Assembly: GCA_036172665.1 (NCBI GenBank)
Contig: CM069875.1
Location: forward strand, 17,329,806-17,393,805
Length of the DNA: 64,000 nt
Source: Prosopocoilus inquinatus
Taxonomy: Eukaryota > Arthropoda > Insecta > Coleoptera > Lucanidae
Direction: 5' to 3'
A model generated the notes under the pieces. It saw only the letters and a list, made by a program, of their open reading frames with translations. It ran no database searches and was not told the DNA's origin. Positions 37,590 to 51,660 of this stretch are shown piece by piece. The translations under genes and the position numbers were made by a program. Every line of letters starts with the position of its first letter. Within the stretch, counting starts at the first letter, position 1.

Positions 37590-38756
37590 TCCATCCAAAC
37601 GTCAAATAAGATGATAGATAAGTAAGGATCGATTAGATACATCACAGGAACAAGACGAATACGTGTTGTTTCGTTCAAAACTATTTCCAGCTTCTGCTGC
37701 GTCCGAGAACTTTGTATCTCACATCAGAGTTACTGGAGTCCAATCAAACGTCAAATAACATGATAGATGAGTAAGGATCGATTAGATACATCACAGGAAC
37801 AAGGCTAATACGTGTTGTTTCGTTTAAAACTATTTCCAGCATCAGCTGCGTCCGAAAACGTCGTATCTCACATCAAAGTTACTGGAATCCATCTAAACAT
37901 CAAATAACATGTTAGATAAGTAAGGATCGATTAGATACATCACAGGAACAACGCTAATACGTGTTGTTTCGTTTAAAACTATTTCCAGCTCCTGCTGCGT
38001 CCAAAAACTTTGTATCTCACATCAGAGTTACTGGAGTCCATCCAAACGTCAAATAACATGTTAGATAAGTAAGGATCGTTTAGATACATCACAGGAACAA
38101 CGCTAATGCCTGTTGTTTCATTTAAAACTATTTCCAGCTTCTGCTGCGTCCGATAATTTCGTATCTCACATCAGAGTTACTGGAGTCCATCCAAACGTCA
38201 AATAACATGATAGATGAGTAAGGATCGATTAGATACATCACAGGAACAACGCTAATGCGTGTTGTTTCATTTAAAACTATTTCCAGCTTCTGCTGCGTCC
38301 GATAATTTCGTATCTCACATCAGAGTTACTGGAGTCCATCCAAACGTCAAATAACATGATAGATAAGTAAGGATCGATTAGATACATCACAGGAACAAGA
38401 CGAATACGTGTTGTTTCGTTTAAAACTATTTCCAGCATCAGCTGCGTCCGAAAACGTCGTATCTCACATCAGAGTTACTGGAGTCCATCCAAACGTCAAA
38501 TAACATGTTAGATAAGTAAGGGTCGTTTAGATACATCACAGGAACAACGCTAATGCGTGTTGTTTCGTTTAAAACTATTTCCAGCTTCTGCTGCGTCCGA
38601 AAATTTCGTATCTCACATCAGAGATACTGGAGTCCATCCAAACGTCAAATAACATGATAGATGAGTAAGGATCGATTAGATACATCACAGGAACAACGCT
38701 AATATGTGTTGTTTCGTTTAAAACTATTTCCAGCTCCTGCTGCGTCCAAAAACTTC

Positions 38757-38902
38757 TTATCTCACATCAGAGTTACTAGAGTCCATCGAAACGTCAAATA
38801 ACATGATAGATGAGTAAGGATCGATTAGATACATCACAGGAACAACGCTAATGCGTGTTGTTTCATTTAAAACTATTTCCAGCTTCTGCTGCGTCCGAAA
38901 AC
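38757..38902. repeat. 146-bp monomer (3-bp deletion), copy in A'
   Basis: Same 3-bp loss before the phase point as at 11,115-11,260, at offset 27,642 and with the same flanking CTTCTTATC monomers. Confidence 0.93.
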
Positions 38903-39480
38903 GTATCTCACATCAGAGCTACTGGAGTCCATCGAAACGCCAAATAACATGATAGATGAGTAAGGATCGATTAGATACATCACAGGAACAACGCTAATAT
39001 GTGTTGTTTCGTTTAAAACTATTTCCAGCTCCTGCTGCGTCCAAAAACTTCTTATCTCACATCAGAGTTACTAGAGTCCATCGAAACGTCAAATAACATG
39101 ATAGATGAGTAAGGATCGATTAGATACATCACAGGAACAACGCTAATGCGTGTTGTTTCATTTAAAACTATTTCCAGCTCCTGCTGCGTCCAAAAACTTT
39201 GTATCTCACATCAGACTTACTGGATTCCATCCACACGTCAAATAACATGTTAGATAAGTAAGGATCGTTTAGATACATCACAGGAACAACGCTAATACGT
39301 GTTGTTTCGTTCAAAACTATTTCCAGCTTCTACTGCGTCCGAGAACTTTGTATCTCTCATCAGAGTTACTGGAGTCCGTCCAAACGTCAAATAACATGAT
39401 AGATGAGTAAGGATCGATTAGTTACATCACAGGAACAACGCTAATATGTGTTGTTTCGTTTAAAACTATTTCCAGCTTCT

Positions 39481-40523
39481 GCTGCGTCCGAAAATTTCGT
39501 ATCTCACATCAAAGTTACTGGAGTCCATCGAAACGCCAAATAACATGATAGATGAGTAAGGATCGATTAGATACATCACAGGAACAACGCTAATGCGTGT
39601 TGTTTCGTTTAAAACTATTTCCAGCTTCTGCTGCGTCCGAAAATTTCGTATCTCACATCAGAGTTACTGGAGTCCATCGAAACGTCAAATAACATAGTAG
39701 ATATGTAAGGATCGATTAGATACATCACAGGAACAACGCTAATATGTGTTGTTTCGTTTAAAACTATTTCCAGCTGCTGCTGCGTCCGAAAATTTCGTAT
39801 CTCACATTAGAGTTACTGGAGTCCATCGAAACGTCAAATAACATAGTAGCTAAGTAAGGATCGATTAGATACATCACAGGAACAACGCCAATATGTGTTG
39901 TTTCGTTTAAAACTATTTCCAGCTGCTGCTGCGTCCGAAAATTTCGTATCTCACATTAGAGTTACTGGAGTCCATCGAAACGTCAAATAACATAGTAGCT
40001 AAGTAAGGATCGATTAGATACATCACAGGAACAACGCTAATACGTGTTGTTTCGTTCAAAACTATTTCTAGCTTCTGCTGCGTCCAAAAACTTTGTATCT
40101 CACACCAGAGTTACTGGAGTCCATCCAAACGTAAAATAACATGATAGATGAGTAAGGATCGATTAGATACATCACAGGAACAACGCTGATGCGTGTTGTT
40201 TCATTTAAAACTATTTCCAGTTTCTGCTGCGTCCGAAAATTTCGTATCTCACATCAGAGTTACTGGAGTCCATCGAAACGTCAAATAACATGATAGATGA
40301 GTAAGGATCGATTAGATACATCACAGGAACAACGCTAATGCGTGTTGTTTCGTTTAAAACTATTTCCAGCTTCTGCTGCGTCCGAAAATTTCGTATCTCA
40401 CATCAAAGTTACTGGAGTCCATCGAAATGCCAAATAACATGATAGATGAGTAACGATCGATTAGATACATCACAGGAACAACGCTAATGCGTGTTGTTTC
40501 GTTTAAAACTATTTCCAGCTTCA
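39481..40523. repeat. Seven-monomer segment (1,043 bp) missing from A
   Basis: At the end of the A/A' match the offset changes from 27,642 to 28,685, a step of exactly 7 x 149 bp. A joins directly from the monomer equivalent to 39,480 to the one equivalent to 40,535; the chimeric monomer is at 11,838-11,850. Confidence 0.82.
39741..40038. repeat. Tandem pair of near-identical monomers
   Basis: Two consecutive monomers share AATATGTG, CTGCTGCTGCGTCC, CATTAGAG and CATAGTAGCTAAG (AATATG at 39,741 and 39,890). The second is preceded by CGCCAATATG instead of CGCTAATATG. The same doublet recurs at 51,363. Confidence 0.78.
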
Positions 40524-41649
40524 GCTGCGTCCGAGAACTTCGTATCTCACTTCAGAGTTACTGGAGCCCATCCAAACGTCAAATAACATGATAGATGAGT
40601 AAGGATCGATTACATACATCCCAGGAACAACGCTAATGCGTGTTGTTTCATTTAAAACTATTTCCAGCTTCTGCTGCGTCCGAAAATTTCGTATCTCACA
40701 TCAGAGTTACTGGAGTCCATCCAAACGTCAAATAACATGATAGATAAGTAAGGATCGATTAGATACATCACAGGAACAAGACGAATACGTGTTGTTTCGT
40801 TCAAAACTATTTCCAGCTTCTGCTGCGTCCGAGAACTTTGTATCTCACATCAGAGTTACTGGAGTCCATTCAAACGTCAAATAACATGATAGATGAGTAA
40901 GGATCGATTAGATACATCACAGGAACAACGCTAATACGTGTTGTTTCGTTTAAAACTATTTCCAGCTTCTGCTGCGTCCGAAAATTTCGTATCTCACATC
41001 AGAGATACTGGAGTCCATCCAAACGTCAAATAACATGATAGATGACTAAGGATCGATTAGATACATCACAGGAACAACGCTAATACGTGTTGTTTCGTTC
41101 AAAACTATTTCCAGCTTCTGCTGCGTCCGAGAACTTTGTATCTCACATCAGAGTTACTGGAGTCCATTCAAACGTCAAATAACATGATAGATGAGTAAGG
41201 GTCGATTAGTTACATCACAGGAACAACGCTAATACGTGTTGTTTCGTTCAAAACAATTTCCAGCTTCTGCTGCGTCCGAGAACTTTGTATCTCACATCAG
41301 AGTTACTGGAGGTCATCCAAACGTCAAATAACATGATAGATGAGTAAGGATCGATTAGATACATCACAGGAACAACGCTAATGCGTGTTGTTTCGTTTAA
41401 AACTATTTCCAGCTTCAGCTGCGTCCGAGAACTTCGTATCTCACTTCAGAGTTACTGGAGTCCATCCAAACGTCAAATAACATGATAGATGAGTAAGGAT
41501 CGATTAGATACATCACAGGAACAACGCTAATGCGTGTTGTTTCATTTAAAACTATTTCCAGCTTCTGCTGCGTCCGATAATTTCGTATCTCACATCAGAG
41601 TTACTGGAGTCCATCCAAACGTCAAATAACATGATAGATAAGTAAGGAT

Positions 41650-44600
41650 CGATTAGATACATCACAGGAACAACGCTAATACGTGTTGTTTCGTTTAAAA
41701 CTATTTCCAGCTCCTGCTGCGTCCAAAAACTTTGTATCTCACATCAGACTTACTGGAGTCCATCCAAACGTCAAATAACATGTTAGATAAGTAAGGATCG
41801 ATTAGATACATCACAGGAACAACGCTAATGCCTGTTGTTTCATTTAAAACTATTTCCAGCTTCTGCTGCGTCCGATAATTTCGTATCTCACATCAGAGTT
41901 ACTGGAGTCCATCCAAACGTCAAATAACATGATAGATGAGTAAGGATCGATTAGATACATCACAGGAACAACGCTAATGCGTGTTGTTTCATTTAAAACT
42001 ATTTCCAGCTTCTGCTGCGTCCGATAATTTCGTATCTCACATCAGAGTTACTGGAGTCCATCCAAACGTCAAATAACATGATAGATAAGTAAGGATCGAT
42101 TAGATACATCACAGGAACAAGACGAATACGTGTTGTTTCGTTTAAAACTATTTCCAGCATCAGCTGCGTCCGAAAACGTCGTATCTCACATCAGAGTTAC
42201 TGGAGTCCATCCAAACGTCAAATAACATGTTAGATAAGTAAGGATCGTTTAGATACATCACAGGAACAACGCTAATGCGTGTTGTTTCGTTTAAAACTAT
42301 TTCCAGCTTCTGCTGCGTCCGAAAATTTCGTATCTCACATCAGAGATACTGGAGTCCATCCAAACGTCAAATAACATGATAGATGAGTAAGGATCGATTA
42401 GATACATCACAGGAACAACGCTAATATGTGTTGTTTCGTTTAAAACTATTTCCAGCTCCTGCTGCGTCCAAAAACTTCTTATCTCACATCAGAGTTACTA
42501 GAGTCCATCGAAACGTCAAATAACATGATAGATGAGTAAGGATCGATTAGATACATCACAGGAACAACGCTAATGCGTGTTGTTACATTTAAAACTATTT
42601 CCAGCTTCTGCTGCGTCCGAAAACGTCGTATCTCACATCAGAGCTACTGGAGTCCATCGAAACGCCAAATAACATGATAGATGAGTAAGGATCGATTAGA
42701 TACAGCACAGGAACAACGCTAATACGTGTTGTTTCGTTTAAAACTATTTCCAGCTTCTGCTGCGTCCAAAAACTTTGTATTTCACATCAGACATACTGGA
42801 GTCCATCCACACGTCAAATAACATGTTAGATAAGTAAGGATCGTTTAGATACATCACAGGAACAACGCTAATACGTGTTGTTTCGTTCAAAACTATTTCC
42901 AGCTTCTACTGCGTCCGAGAACTTTGTATCTCTCATCAGAGTTACTGGAGTCCGTCCAAACGTCAAATAACATGATAGATGAGTAAGGATCGATTAGTTA
43001 CATCACAGGAACAACGCTAATATGTGTTGTTTCGTTTAAAACTATTTCCAGCTTCTGCTGCGTCCGAAAATTTCGTATCTCACATCAAAGTTACTGGAGT
43101 CCATCGAAACGCCAAATAACATGATAGATGAATAAGGATCGATTAGATACATCACAGGAACAACGCTAATGCGTGTTGTTTCGTTTAAAACTATTTCCAG
43201 CTTCAGCTGCGTCCGAGAAATTCGTACCTCACTTCAGAGTTACTGGAGCCCATCCAAACGTCAAATAACATGATAGATGAGTAAGGATCGATTACATATA
43301 TCACAGGAACAACGCTAATGCGTGTTGTTTCATTTAAAACTATTTCCAGCTTCTGCTGCGTCCGAAAACGTCGTATCTCACATCAGAGTTACTGGAGTCC
43401 ATCGAAACGCCAAATAACATGATAGATGAGTAAGGATCGATTAGATACATCACAGGAACAACGCTAATGCGTGTTGTTTCGTTTAAAACTATTTCCAGCT
43501 TCTGCTGCGTCCGAAAATTTCGTATCTCACATCAGAGTTACTGGAGTCCATCGAAACGTCAAATAACATAGTAGATATGTAAGGATCGATTAGATACATC
43601 ACAGGAACAACGCTAATATGTGTTGTTTCGTTTAAAACTATTTCCAGCTCCTGCTGCGTCCGATAATTTCGTATCTCACATCAGAGTTACTGGAGGTCAT
43701 CCAAACGTCAAATAACATGATAGATGAGTAAGGATCGATTAGATACATCACAGGAACAACGCTAATGCGTGTTGTTTCATTTAAAACTATTTCCAGCTTC
43801 AGCTGCGTCCGATAATTTCGTATCTCACATCAGAGTTACTGGAGTCCATCGAAACGTCAAATAACATGATAGATGAGTAAGGATCGATTAGATACATCAC
43901 AGGAACAACGCTAATGCGTGTTGTTTCGTTTAAAACTATTTCCAGCTTCTGCTGCGTCCGAAAATTTCGTATCTCACATCAAAGTTACTGGAGTCCATCG
44001 AAATGCCAAATAACATGATAGATGAGTAACGATCGATTAGATACATCACAGGAACAACGCTAATGCGTGTTGTTTCGTTTAAAACTATTTCCAGCTTCAG
44101 CTGCGTCCGAGAACTTCGTATCTCACTTCAGAGTTACTGGAGCCCATCCAAACGTCAAATAACATGATAGATGAGTAAGGATCGATTACATACATCCCAG
44201 GAACAACGCTAATGCGTGTTGTTTCATTTAAAACTATTTCCAGCTTCTGCTGCGTCCGAAAATTTCGTATCTCACATCAGAGTTACTGGAGTCCATCCAA
44301 ACGTCAAATAACATGATAGATAAGTAAGGATCGATTAGATACATCACAGGAACAAGACGAATACGTGTTGTTTCGTTCAAAACTATTTCCAGCTTCTGCT
44401 GCGTCCGAGAACTTTGTATCTCACATCAGAGTTACTGGAGTCCATTCAAACGTCAAATAACATGATAGATGAGTAAGGATCGATTAGATACATCACAGGA
44501 ACAACGCTAATACGTGTTGTTTCGTTTAAAACTATTTCCAGCTTCTGCTGCGTCCGAAAATTTCGCATCTCACATCAGAGATACTGGAGTCCATCCAAAC

Positions 44601-45885
44601 GTCAAATAACATGATAGATGACTAAGGATCGATTAGATACATCACAGGAACAACGCTAATACGTGTTGTTTCGTTCAAAACTATTTCCAGCTTCTGCTGC
44701 GTCCGAGAACTTTGTATCTCACATCAGAGTTACTGGAGTCCATTCAAACGTCAAATAACATGATAGATGAGTAAGGGTCGATTAGTTACATCACAGGAAC
44801 AACGCTAATACGTGTTGTTTCGTTTAAAACTATTTCCAGCTCCTGCTGCGTCCAAAAACTTTGTATCTCACATCAGACTTACTGGAGTCCATCCAAACGT
44901 CAAATAACATGTTAGATAAGTAAGGATCGATTAGATACATCACAGGAACAACGCTAATGCGTGTTGTTTCGTTTAAAACTATTTCCAGCTTCTGCTGCGT
45001 CCGAAAATTTCGTATCTCACATCAGAGTTACTGGAGTCCATCGAAACGTCAAATAACATAGTAGATATGTAAGGATCGATTAGATACATCACAGGAACAA
45101 CGCTAATATGTGTTGTTTCGTTTAAAACTATTTCCAGCTCCTGCTGCGTCCGATAATTTCTTATCTCACATCAGAGTTACTGGAGGTCATCCAAACGTCA
45201 AATAACATGATAGATGAGTAAGGATCGATTAGATACATCACAGGAACAACGCTAATGCGTGTTGTTTCATTTAAAACTATTTCCAGCTTCAGCTGCGTCC
45301 GATAATTTCGTATCTCACATCAGAGTTACTGGAGTCCATTCAAACGTCAAATAACATGATAGATGAGTAAGGATCGATTAGATACATCACAGGAACAACG
45401 CTGATGCGTGTTGTTTCATTTAAAACTATTTCCAGTTTCTGCTGCGTCCGAAAATTTCGTATCTCACATCAGAGTTACTGGAGTCCATCGAAACGTCAAA
45501 TAACATGATAGATGAGTAAGGATCGATTAGATACATCACAGGAACTACGCTAATGCGTGTTGTTTCGTTTAAAACTATTTCCAGCTTCTGCTGCGTCCGA
45601 AAATTTCGTATCTCACATCAAAGTTACTGGAGTCCATCGAAATGCCAAATAACATGATAGATGAGTAACGATCGATTAGATACATCACAGGAACAACGCT
45701 AATGCGTGTTGTTTCGTTTAAAACTATTTCCAGCTTCAGCTGCGTCCGAGAACTTCGTATCTCACTTCAGAGTTACTGGAGCCCATCCAAACGTCAAACA
45801 ACATGATAGATGAGTAAGGATCGATTACATACATCCCAGGAACAACGCTAATGCGTGTTGTTTCATTTAAAACTATTTCCAGCTT
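41650..45885. repeat. M HOR copy 1 (about 28-29 monomers)
   Basis: Matches 45,971-49,610 with a stepped offset: 4,321 (29 monomers) at 41.7-41.9 kb, 4,172 (28) from about 42.0 to 43.7 kb, and 3,725 (25) after about 44.1 kb. Shared rare variants are AATGCCTGTTG (41,828/46,149), GTTACATTTAAAAC (42,582/46,754), TTCGTACC (43,221/47,393) and GCCCAT (45,781/49,506). Confidence 0.8.
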
Positions 45886-45970
45886 CAGCTGCGTCCGATA
45901 ATTTCGTATCTCACATCAGACTTACTGGAGTCCATCCAAACGTCAAATAACATGTTAGATAAGTAAGGAT

Positions 45971-48900
45971 CGATTAGATACATCACAGGAACAACGCTAA
46001 TACGTGTTGTTTCGTTTAAAACTATTTCCAGCTCCTGCTGCGTCCAAAAACTTTGTATCTCACATCAGACTTACTGGAGTCCATCCAAACGTCAAATAAC
46101 ATGTTAGATAAGTAAGGATCGATTAGATACATCACAGGAACAACGCTAATGCCTGTTGTTTCATTTAAAACTATTTCCAGCTTCTGCTGCGTCCGATAAT
46201 TTCGTATCTCACATCAGAGTTACTGGAGTCCATCCAAACGTCAAATAACATGATAGATAAGTAAGGATCGATTAGATACATCACAGGAACAAGACGAATA
46301 CGTGTTGTTTCGTTTAAAACTATTTCCAGCATCAGCTGCGTCCGAAAACTTCGTATCTCACATCAGAGTTACTGGAGTCCATCCAAACGTCAAATAACAT
46401 GTTAGATAAGTAAGGATCGTTTAGATACATCACAGGAACAACGCTAATGCGTGTTGTTTCGTTTAAAACTATTTCCAGCTTCTGCTGCGTCCGAAAATTT
46501 CGTATCTCACATCAGAGATACTGGAGTCCATCCAAACGTCAAATAACATGATAGATGAGTAAGGATCGATTAGATACATCACAGGAACAACGCTAATATG
46601 TGTTGTTTCGTTTAAAACTATTTCCAGCTCCTGCTGCGTCCAAAAACTTCTTATCTCACATCAGAGTTACTAGAGTCCATCGAAACGTCAAATAACATGA
46701 TAGATGAGTAAGGATCGATTAGATACATCACAGGAACAACGCTAATGCGTGTTGTTACATTTAAAACTATTTCCAGCTTCTGCTGCGTCCGAAAACGTCG
46801 TATCTCACATCAGAGCTACTGGAGTCCATCGAAACGCCAAATAACATGATAGATGAGTAAGGATCGATTAGATACAGCACAGGAACAACGCTAATACGTG
46901 TTGTTTCGTTTAAAACTATTTCCAGCTTCTGCTGCGTCCAAAAACTTTGTATTTCACATCAGACATACTGGAGTCCATCCACACGTCAAATAACATGTTA
47001 GATAAGTAAGGATCGTTTAGATACATCACAGGAACAACGCTAATACGTGTTGTTTCGTTCAAAACTATTTCCAGCTTCTACTGCGTCCGAGAACTTTGTA
47101 TCTCTCATCAGAGTTACTGGAGTCCGTCCAAACGTCAAATAACATGATAGATGAGTAAGGATCGATTAGTTACATCACAGGAACAACGCTAATATGTGTT
47201 GTTTCGTTTAAAACTATTTCCAGCTTCTGCTGCGTCCGAAAATTTCGTATCTCACATCAAAGTTACTGGAGTCCATCGAAACGCCAAATAACATGATAGA
47301 TGAATAAGGATCGATTAGATACATCACAGGAACAACGCTAATGCGTGTTGTTTCGTTTAAAACTATTTCCAGCTTCAGCTGCGTCCGAGAAATTCGTACC
47401 TCACTTCAGAGTTACTGGAGCCCATCCAAACGTCAAATAACATGATAGATGAGTAAGGATCGATTACATATATCACAGGAACAACGCTAATGCGTGTTGT
47501 TTCATTTAAAACTATTTCCAGCTTCTGCTGCGTCCGAAAACGTCGTATCTCACATCAGAGTTACTGGAGTCCATCGAAACGCCAAATAACATGATAGATG
47601 AGTAAGGATCGATTAGATACATCACAGGAACAACGCTAATGCGTGTTGTTTCGTTTAAAACTATTTCCAGCTTCTGCTGCGTCCGAAAATTTCGTATCTC
47701 ACATCAGAGTTACTGGAGTCCATCGAAACGTCAAATAACATAGTAGATATGTAAGGATCGATTAGATACATCACAGGAACAACGCTAATATGTGTTGTTT
47801 CGTTTAAAACTATTTCCAGCTCCTGCTGCGTCCGATAATTTCGTATCTCACATCAGAGTTACTGGAGGTCATCCAAACGTCAAATAACATGATAGATGAG
47901 TAAGGATCGATTACATACATCCCAGGAACAACGCTAATGCGTGTTGTTTCATTTAAAACTATTTCCAGCTTCTGCTGCGTCGGAAAATTTCGTATCTCAC
48001 ATCAGAGTTACTGGAGTCCATCCAAACGTCAAATAACATGATAGATAAGTAAGGATCGATTAGATACATCACAGGAACAAGACGAATACGTGTTGTTTCG
48101 TTCAAAACTATTTCCAGCTTCTGCTGCGTCCGAGAACTTTGTATCTCACATCAGAGTTACTGGAGTCCATTCAAACGTCAAATAACATGATAGATGAGTA
48201 AGGATCGATTAGATACATCACAGGAACAACGCTAATACGTGTTGTTTCGTTTAAAACTATTTCCAGCTTCTGCTGCGTCCGAAAATTTCGTATCTCACAT
48301 CAGAGATACTGGAGTCCATCCAAACGTCAAATAACATGATAGATGACTAAGGATCGATTAGATACATCACAGGAACAACGCTAATACGTGTTGTTTCGTT
48401 CAAAACTATTTCCAGCTTCTGCTGCGTCCGAGAACTTTGTATCTCACATCAGAGTTACTGGAGTCCATTCAAACGTCAAATAACATGATAGATGAGTAAG
48501 GGTCGATTAGTTACATCACAGGAACAACGCTAATACGTGTTGTTTCGTTTAAAACTATTTCCAGCTCCTGCTGCGTCCAAAAACTTTGTATCTCACATCA
48601 GACTTACTGGAGTCCATCCAAACGTCAAATAACATGTTAGATAAGTAAGGATCGATTAGATACATCACAGGAACAACGCTAATGCGTGTTGTTTCGTTTA
48701 AAACTATTTCCAGCTTCTGCTGCGTCCGAAAATTTCGTATCTCACATCAGAGTTACTGGAGTCCATCGAAACGTCAAATAACATAGTAGATATGTAAGGA
48801 TCGATTAGATACATCACAGGAACAACGCTAATATGTGTTGTTTCGTTTAAAACTATTTCCAGCTCCTGCTGCGTCCGATAATTTCGTATCTCACATCAGA

Positions 48901-49610
48901 GTTACTGGAGGTCATCCAAACGTCAAATAACATGATAGATGAGTAAGGATCGATTAGATACATCACAGGAACAACGCTAATGCGTGTTGTTTCATTTAAA
49001 ACTATTTCCAGCTTCAGCTGCGTCCGATAATTTCGTATCTCACATCAGAGTTACTGGAGTCCATTCAAACGTCAAATAACATGATAGATGAGTAAGGATC
49101 GATTAGATACATCACAGGAACAACGCTGATGCGTGTTGTTTCATTTAAAACTATTTCCAGTTTCTGCTGCGTCCGAAAATTTCGTATCTCACATCAGAGT
49201 TACTGGAGTCCATCGAAACGTCAAATAACATGATAGATGAGTAAGGATCGATTAGATACATCACAGGAACAACGCTAATGCGTGTTGTTTCGTTTAAAAC
49301 TATTTCCAGCTTCTGCTGCGTCCGAAAATTTCGTATCTCACATCAAAGTTACTGGAGTCCATCGAAATGCCAAATAACATGATAGATGAGTAACGATCGA
49401 TTAGATACATCACAGGAACAACGCTAATGCGTGTTGTTTCGTTTAAAACTATTTCCAGCTTCAGCTGCGTCCGAGAACTTCGTATCTCACTTCAGAGTTA
49501 CTGGAGCCCATCCAAACGTCAAATAACATGATAGATGAGTAAGGATCGATTACATACATCCCAGGAACAACGCTAATGCGTGTTGTTTCATTTAAAACTA
49601 TTTCCAGCTT
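45971..49610. repeat. M HOR copy 2 (about 24-25 monomers)
   Basis: Second copy of the M unit, four monomers shorter than copy 1. One monomer is missing between AATGCCTG and GTTACATTT, and three are missing at about 47,870-47,920, where a GGTCATCC monomer runs directly into TACATACATCCCAGG. That joint is chimeric: these two features lie in monomers three apart in copy 1 (43.69 and 44.19 kb). Confidence 0.8.
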
Positions 49611-51362
49611 CTGCTGCGTCCGAAAATTTCGTATCTCACATCAGAGTTACTGGAGGTCATCCAAACGTCAAATAACATGATAGATAAGTAAGGATCGATT
49701 AGATACATCACAGGAACAAGACGAATACGTGTTGTTTCGTTCAAAACTATTTCCAGCTTCTGCTGCGTCCGAGAACTTTGTATCTCACATCAGAGTTACT
49801 GGAGTCCATTCAAACGTCAAATAACATGATAGATGAGTAAGGATCGATTAGATACATCACAGGAACAACGCTAATACGTGTTGTTTCGTTTAAAACTATT
49901 TCCAGCTTCTGCTGCGTCCGAAAATTTCGTATCTCACATCAGAGATACTGGAGTCCATCCAAACGTCAAATAACATGATAGATGACTAAGGATCGATTAG
50001 ATACATCACAGGAACAACGCTAATACGTGTTGTTTCGTTCTAAACTATTTCCAGCTTCTGCTGCGTCCGAGAACTTTGTATCTCACATCAGAGTTACTGG
50101 AGTCCATTCAAACGTCAAATAACATGATAGATGAGTAAGGATCGATTAGTTACATCACAGGAACAACGCTAATACGTGTTGTTTCATTTAAAACTATTTC
50201 CAGCTTCTGCTGCGTCCGATAATTTCGTATCTCACATCAGAGTTACTAGAGTCCATCGAAACGTCAAATAACATGATAGATGAGTAAGGATCGATTAGAT
50301 ACATCACAGGAACAACGCTAATGCGTGTTGTTTCATTTAAAACTATTTCCAGCTTCTGCTGCGTCCGAAAACGTCGTATCTCACATCAGAGCTACTGGAG
50401 TCCATCGAAACGCCAAATAACATGATAGATGAGTAAGGATCGATTAGATACAGCACAGGAACAACGCTAATACGTGTTGTTTCGTTTAAAACTATTTCCA
50501 GCTCCTGCTGCGTCCAAAAACTTTGTATCTCACATCAGACTTACTGGAGTCCATCCACACGTCAAATAACATGTTAGATAAGTAAGGATCGTTTAGATAC
50601 ATCACAGGAACAACGCTAATGCGTGTTGTTTCGTTTAAAACTATTTCCAGCTTCTGCTGCGTCCGAAAACGTCGTATCTCACATCAGAGCTACTGGAGTC
50701 CATCGAAAGGCCAAATAACATTATAGATGAGTAAGGATCGATTAGTTACATCACAGGAACAACGCTAATATGTGTTGTTTCGTTTAAAACTATTTCCAGC
50801 TTCTGCTGCGTCCGAAAATTTCGTATCTCACATCAAAGTTACTGGAGTCCATCGAAACGCCAAATAACATGATAGATGAATAAGGATCGATTAGATACAT
50901 CACAGGAACAACGCTAATGCGTGTTGTTTCGTTTAAAACTATTTCCAGCTTCAGCTGCGTCCGAGAAATTCGTACCTCACTTCAGAGTTACTGGAGCCCA
51001 TCCAAACGTCAAATAACATGATAGATGAGTAAGGATCGATTACATATATCACAGGAACAACGCTAATGCGTGTTGTTTCATTTAAAACTGTTTCCAGCTT
51101 CTGCTGCGTCCGAAAACGTCGTATCTCACATCAGAGTTACTGGAGTCCATCGAAACGCCAAATAACATGATAGATGAGTAAGGATCGATTAGATACATCA
51201 CAGGAACAACGCTAATGCGTGTTGTTTCGTTTAAAACTATTTCCAGCTTCTGCTGCGTCCGAAAATTTCGTATCTCACATCAGAGTTACTGGAGTCCATC
51301 GAAACGTCAAATAACATAGTAGATATGTAAGGATCGATTAGATACATCACAGGAACAACGCT

Positions 51363-51660
51363 AATATGTGTTGTTTCGTTTAAAACTATTTCCAGCTGCT
51401 GCTGCGTCCGAAAATTTCGTATCTCACATTAGAGTTACTGGAGTCCATCGAAACGTCAAATAACATAGTAGCTAAGTAAGAATCGATTAGATACATCACA
51501 GGAACAACGCCAATATGTGTTGTTTCGTTTAAAACTATTTCCAGCTGCTGCTGCGTCCGAAAATTTCGTATCTCACATTAGAGTTACTGGAGTCCATCGA
51601 AATGCCAAATAACATGATAGATGAGTAACGATCGATTAGATACATCACAGGAACAACGCT
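51363..51660. repeat. Second tandem pair of CTGCTGCTGCGTCC monomers
   Basis: AATATG at 51,363 and 51,512, with CTGCTGCTGCGTCC, CATTAGAG and CGCCAATATG as in the pair at 39,741. Here the second monomer continues into CGAAATGCC and TAACGATCG, so the right flank differs from the first pair and a further exchange joint lies near 51,600. Confidence 0.72.

Larger units (their letters stand above)
28991..39480. repeat. Domain A': second copy of the A block
   Basis: A' repeats domain A with these differences: five additional monomers at about 30,257-30,994, one extra monomer near 31,640-31,790, no 16-monomer duplication, and one extra monomer near 37,441-37,589. Private single-base changes include C at 33,974, T at 34,981 and T at 35,135. 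Otherwise the two copies follow each other base by base over long stretches, so the duplication is young relative to the divergence among monomers. Confidence 0.85.

Noticed and set aside
28991..39480. A' as a pure assembly duplication of A
   Set aside because: A' differs from A by several whole-monomer gains and losses and by private single-base changes, which an accidental repeat of the same contig segment would not show. Read-level proof is not available here.
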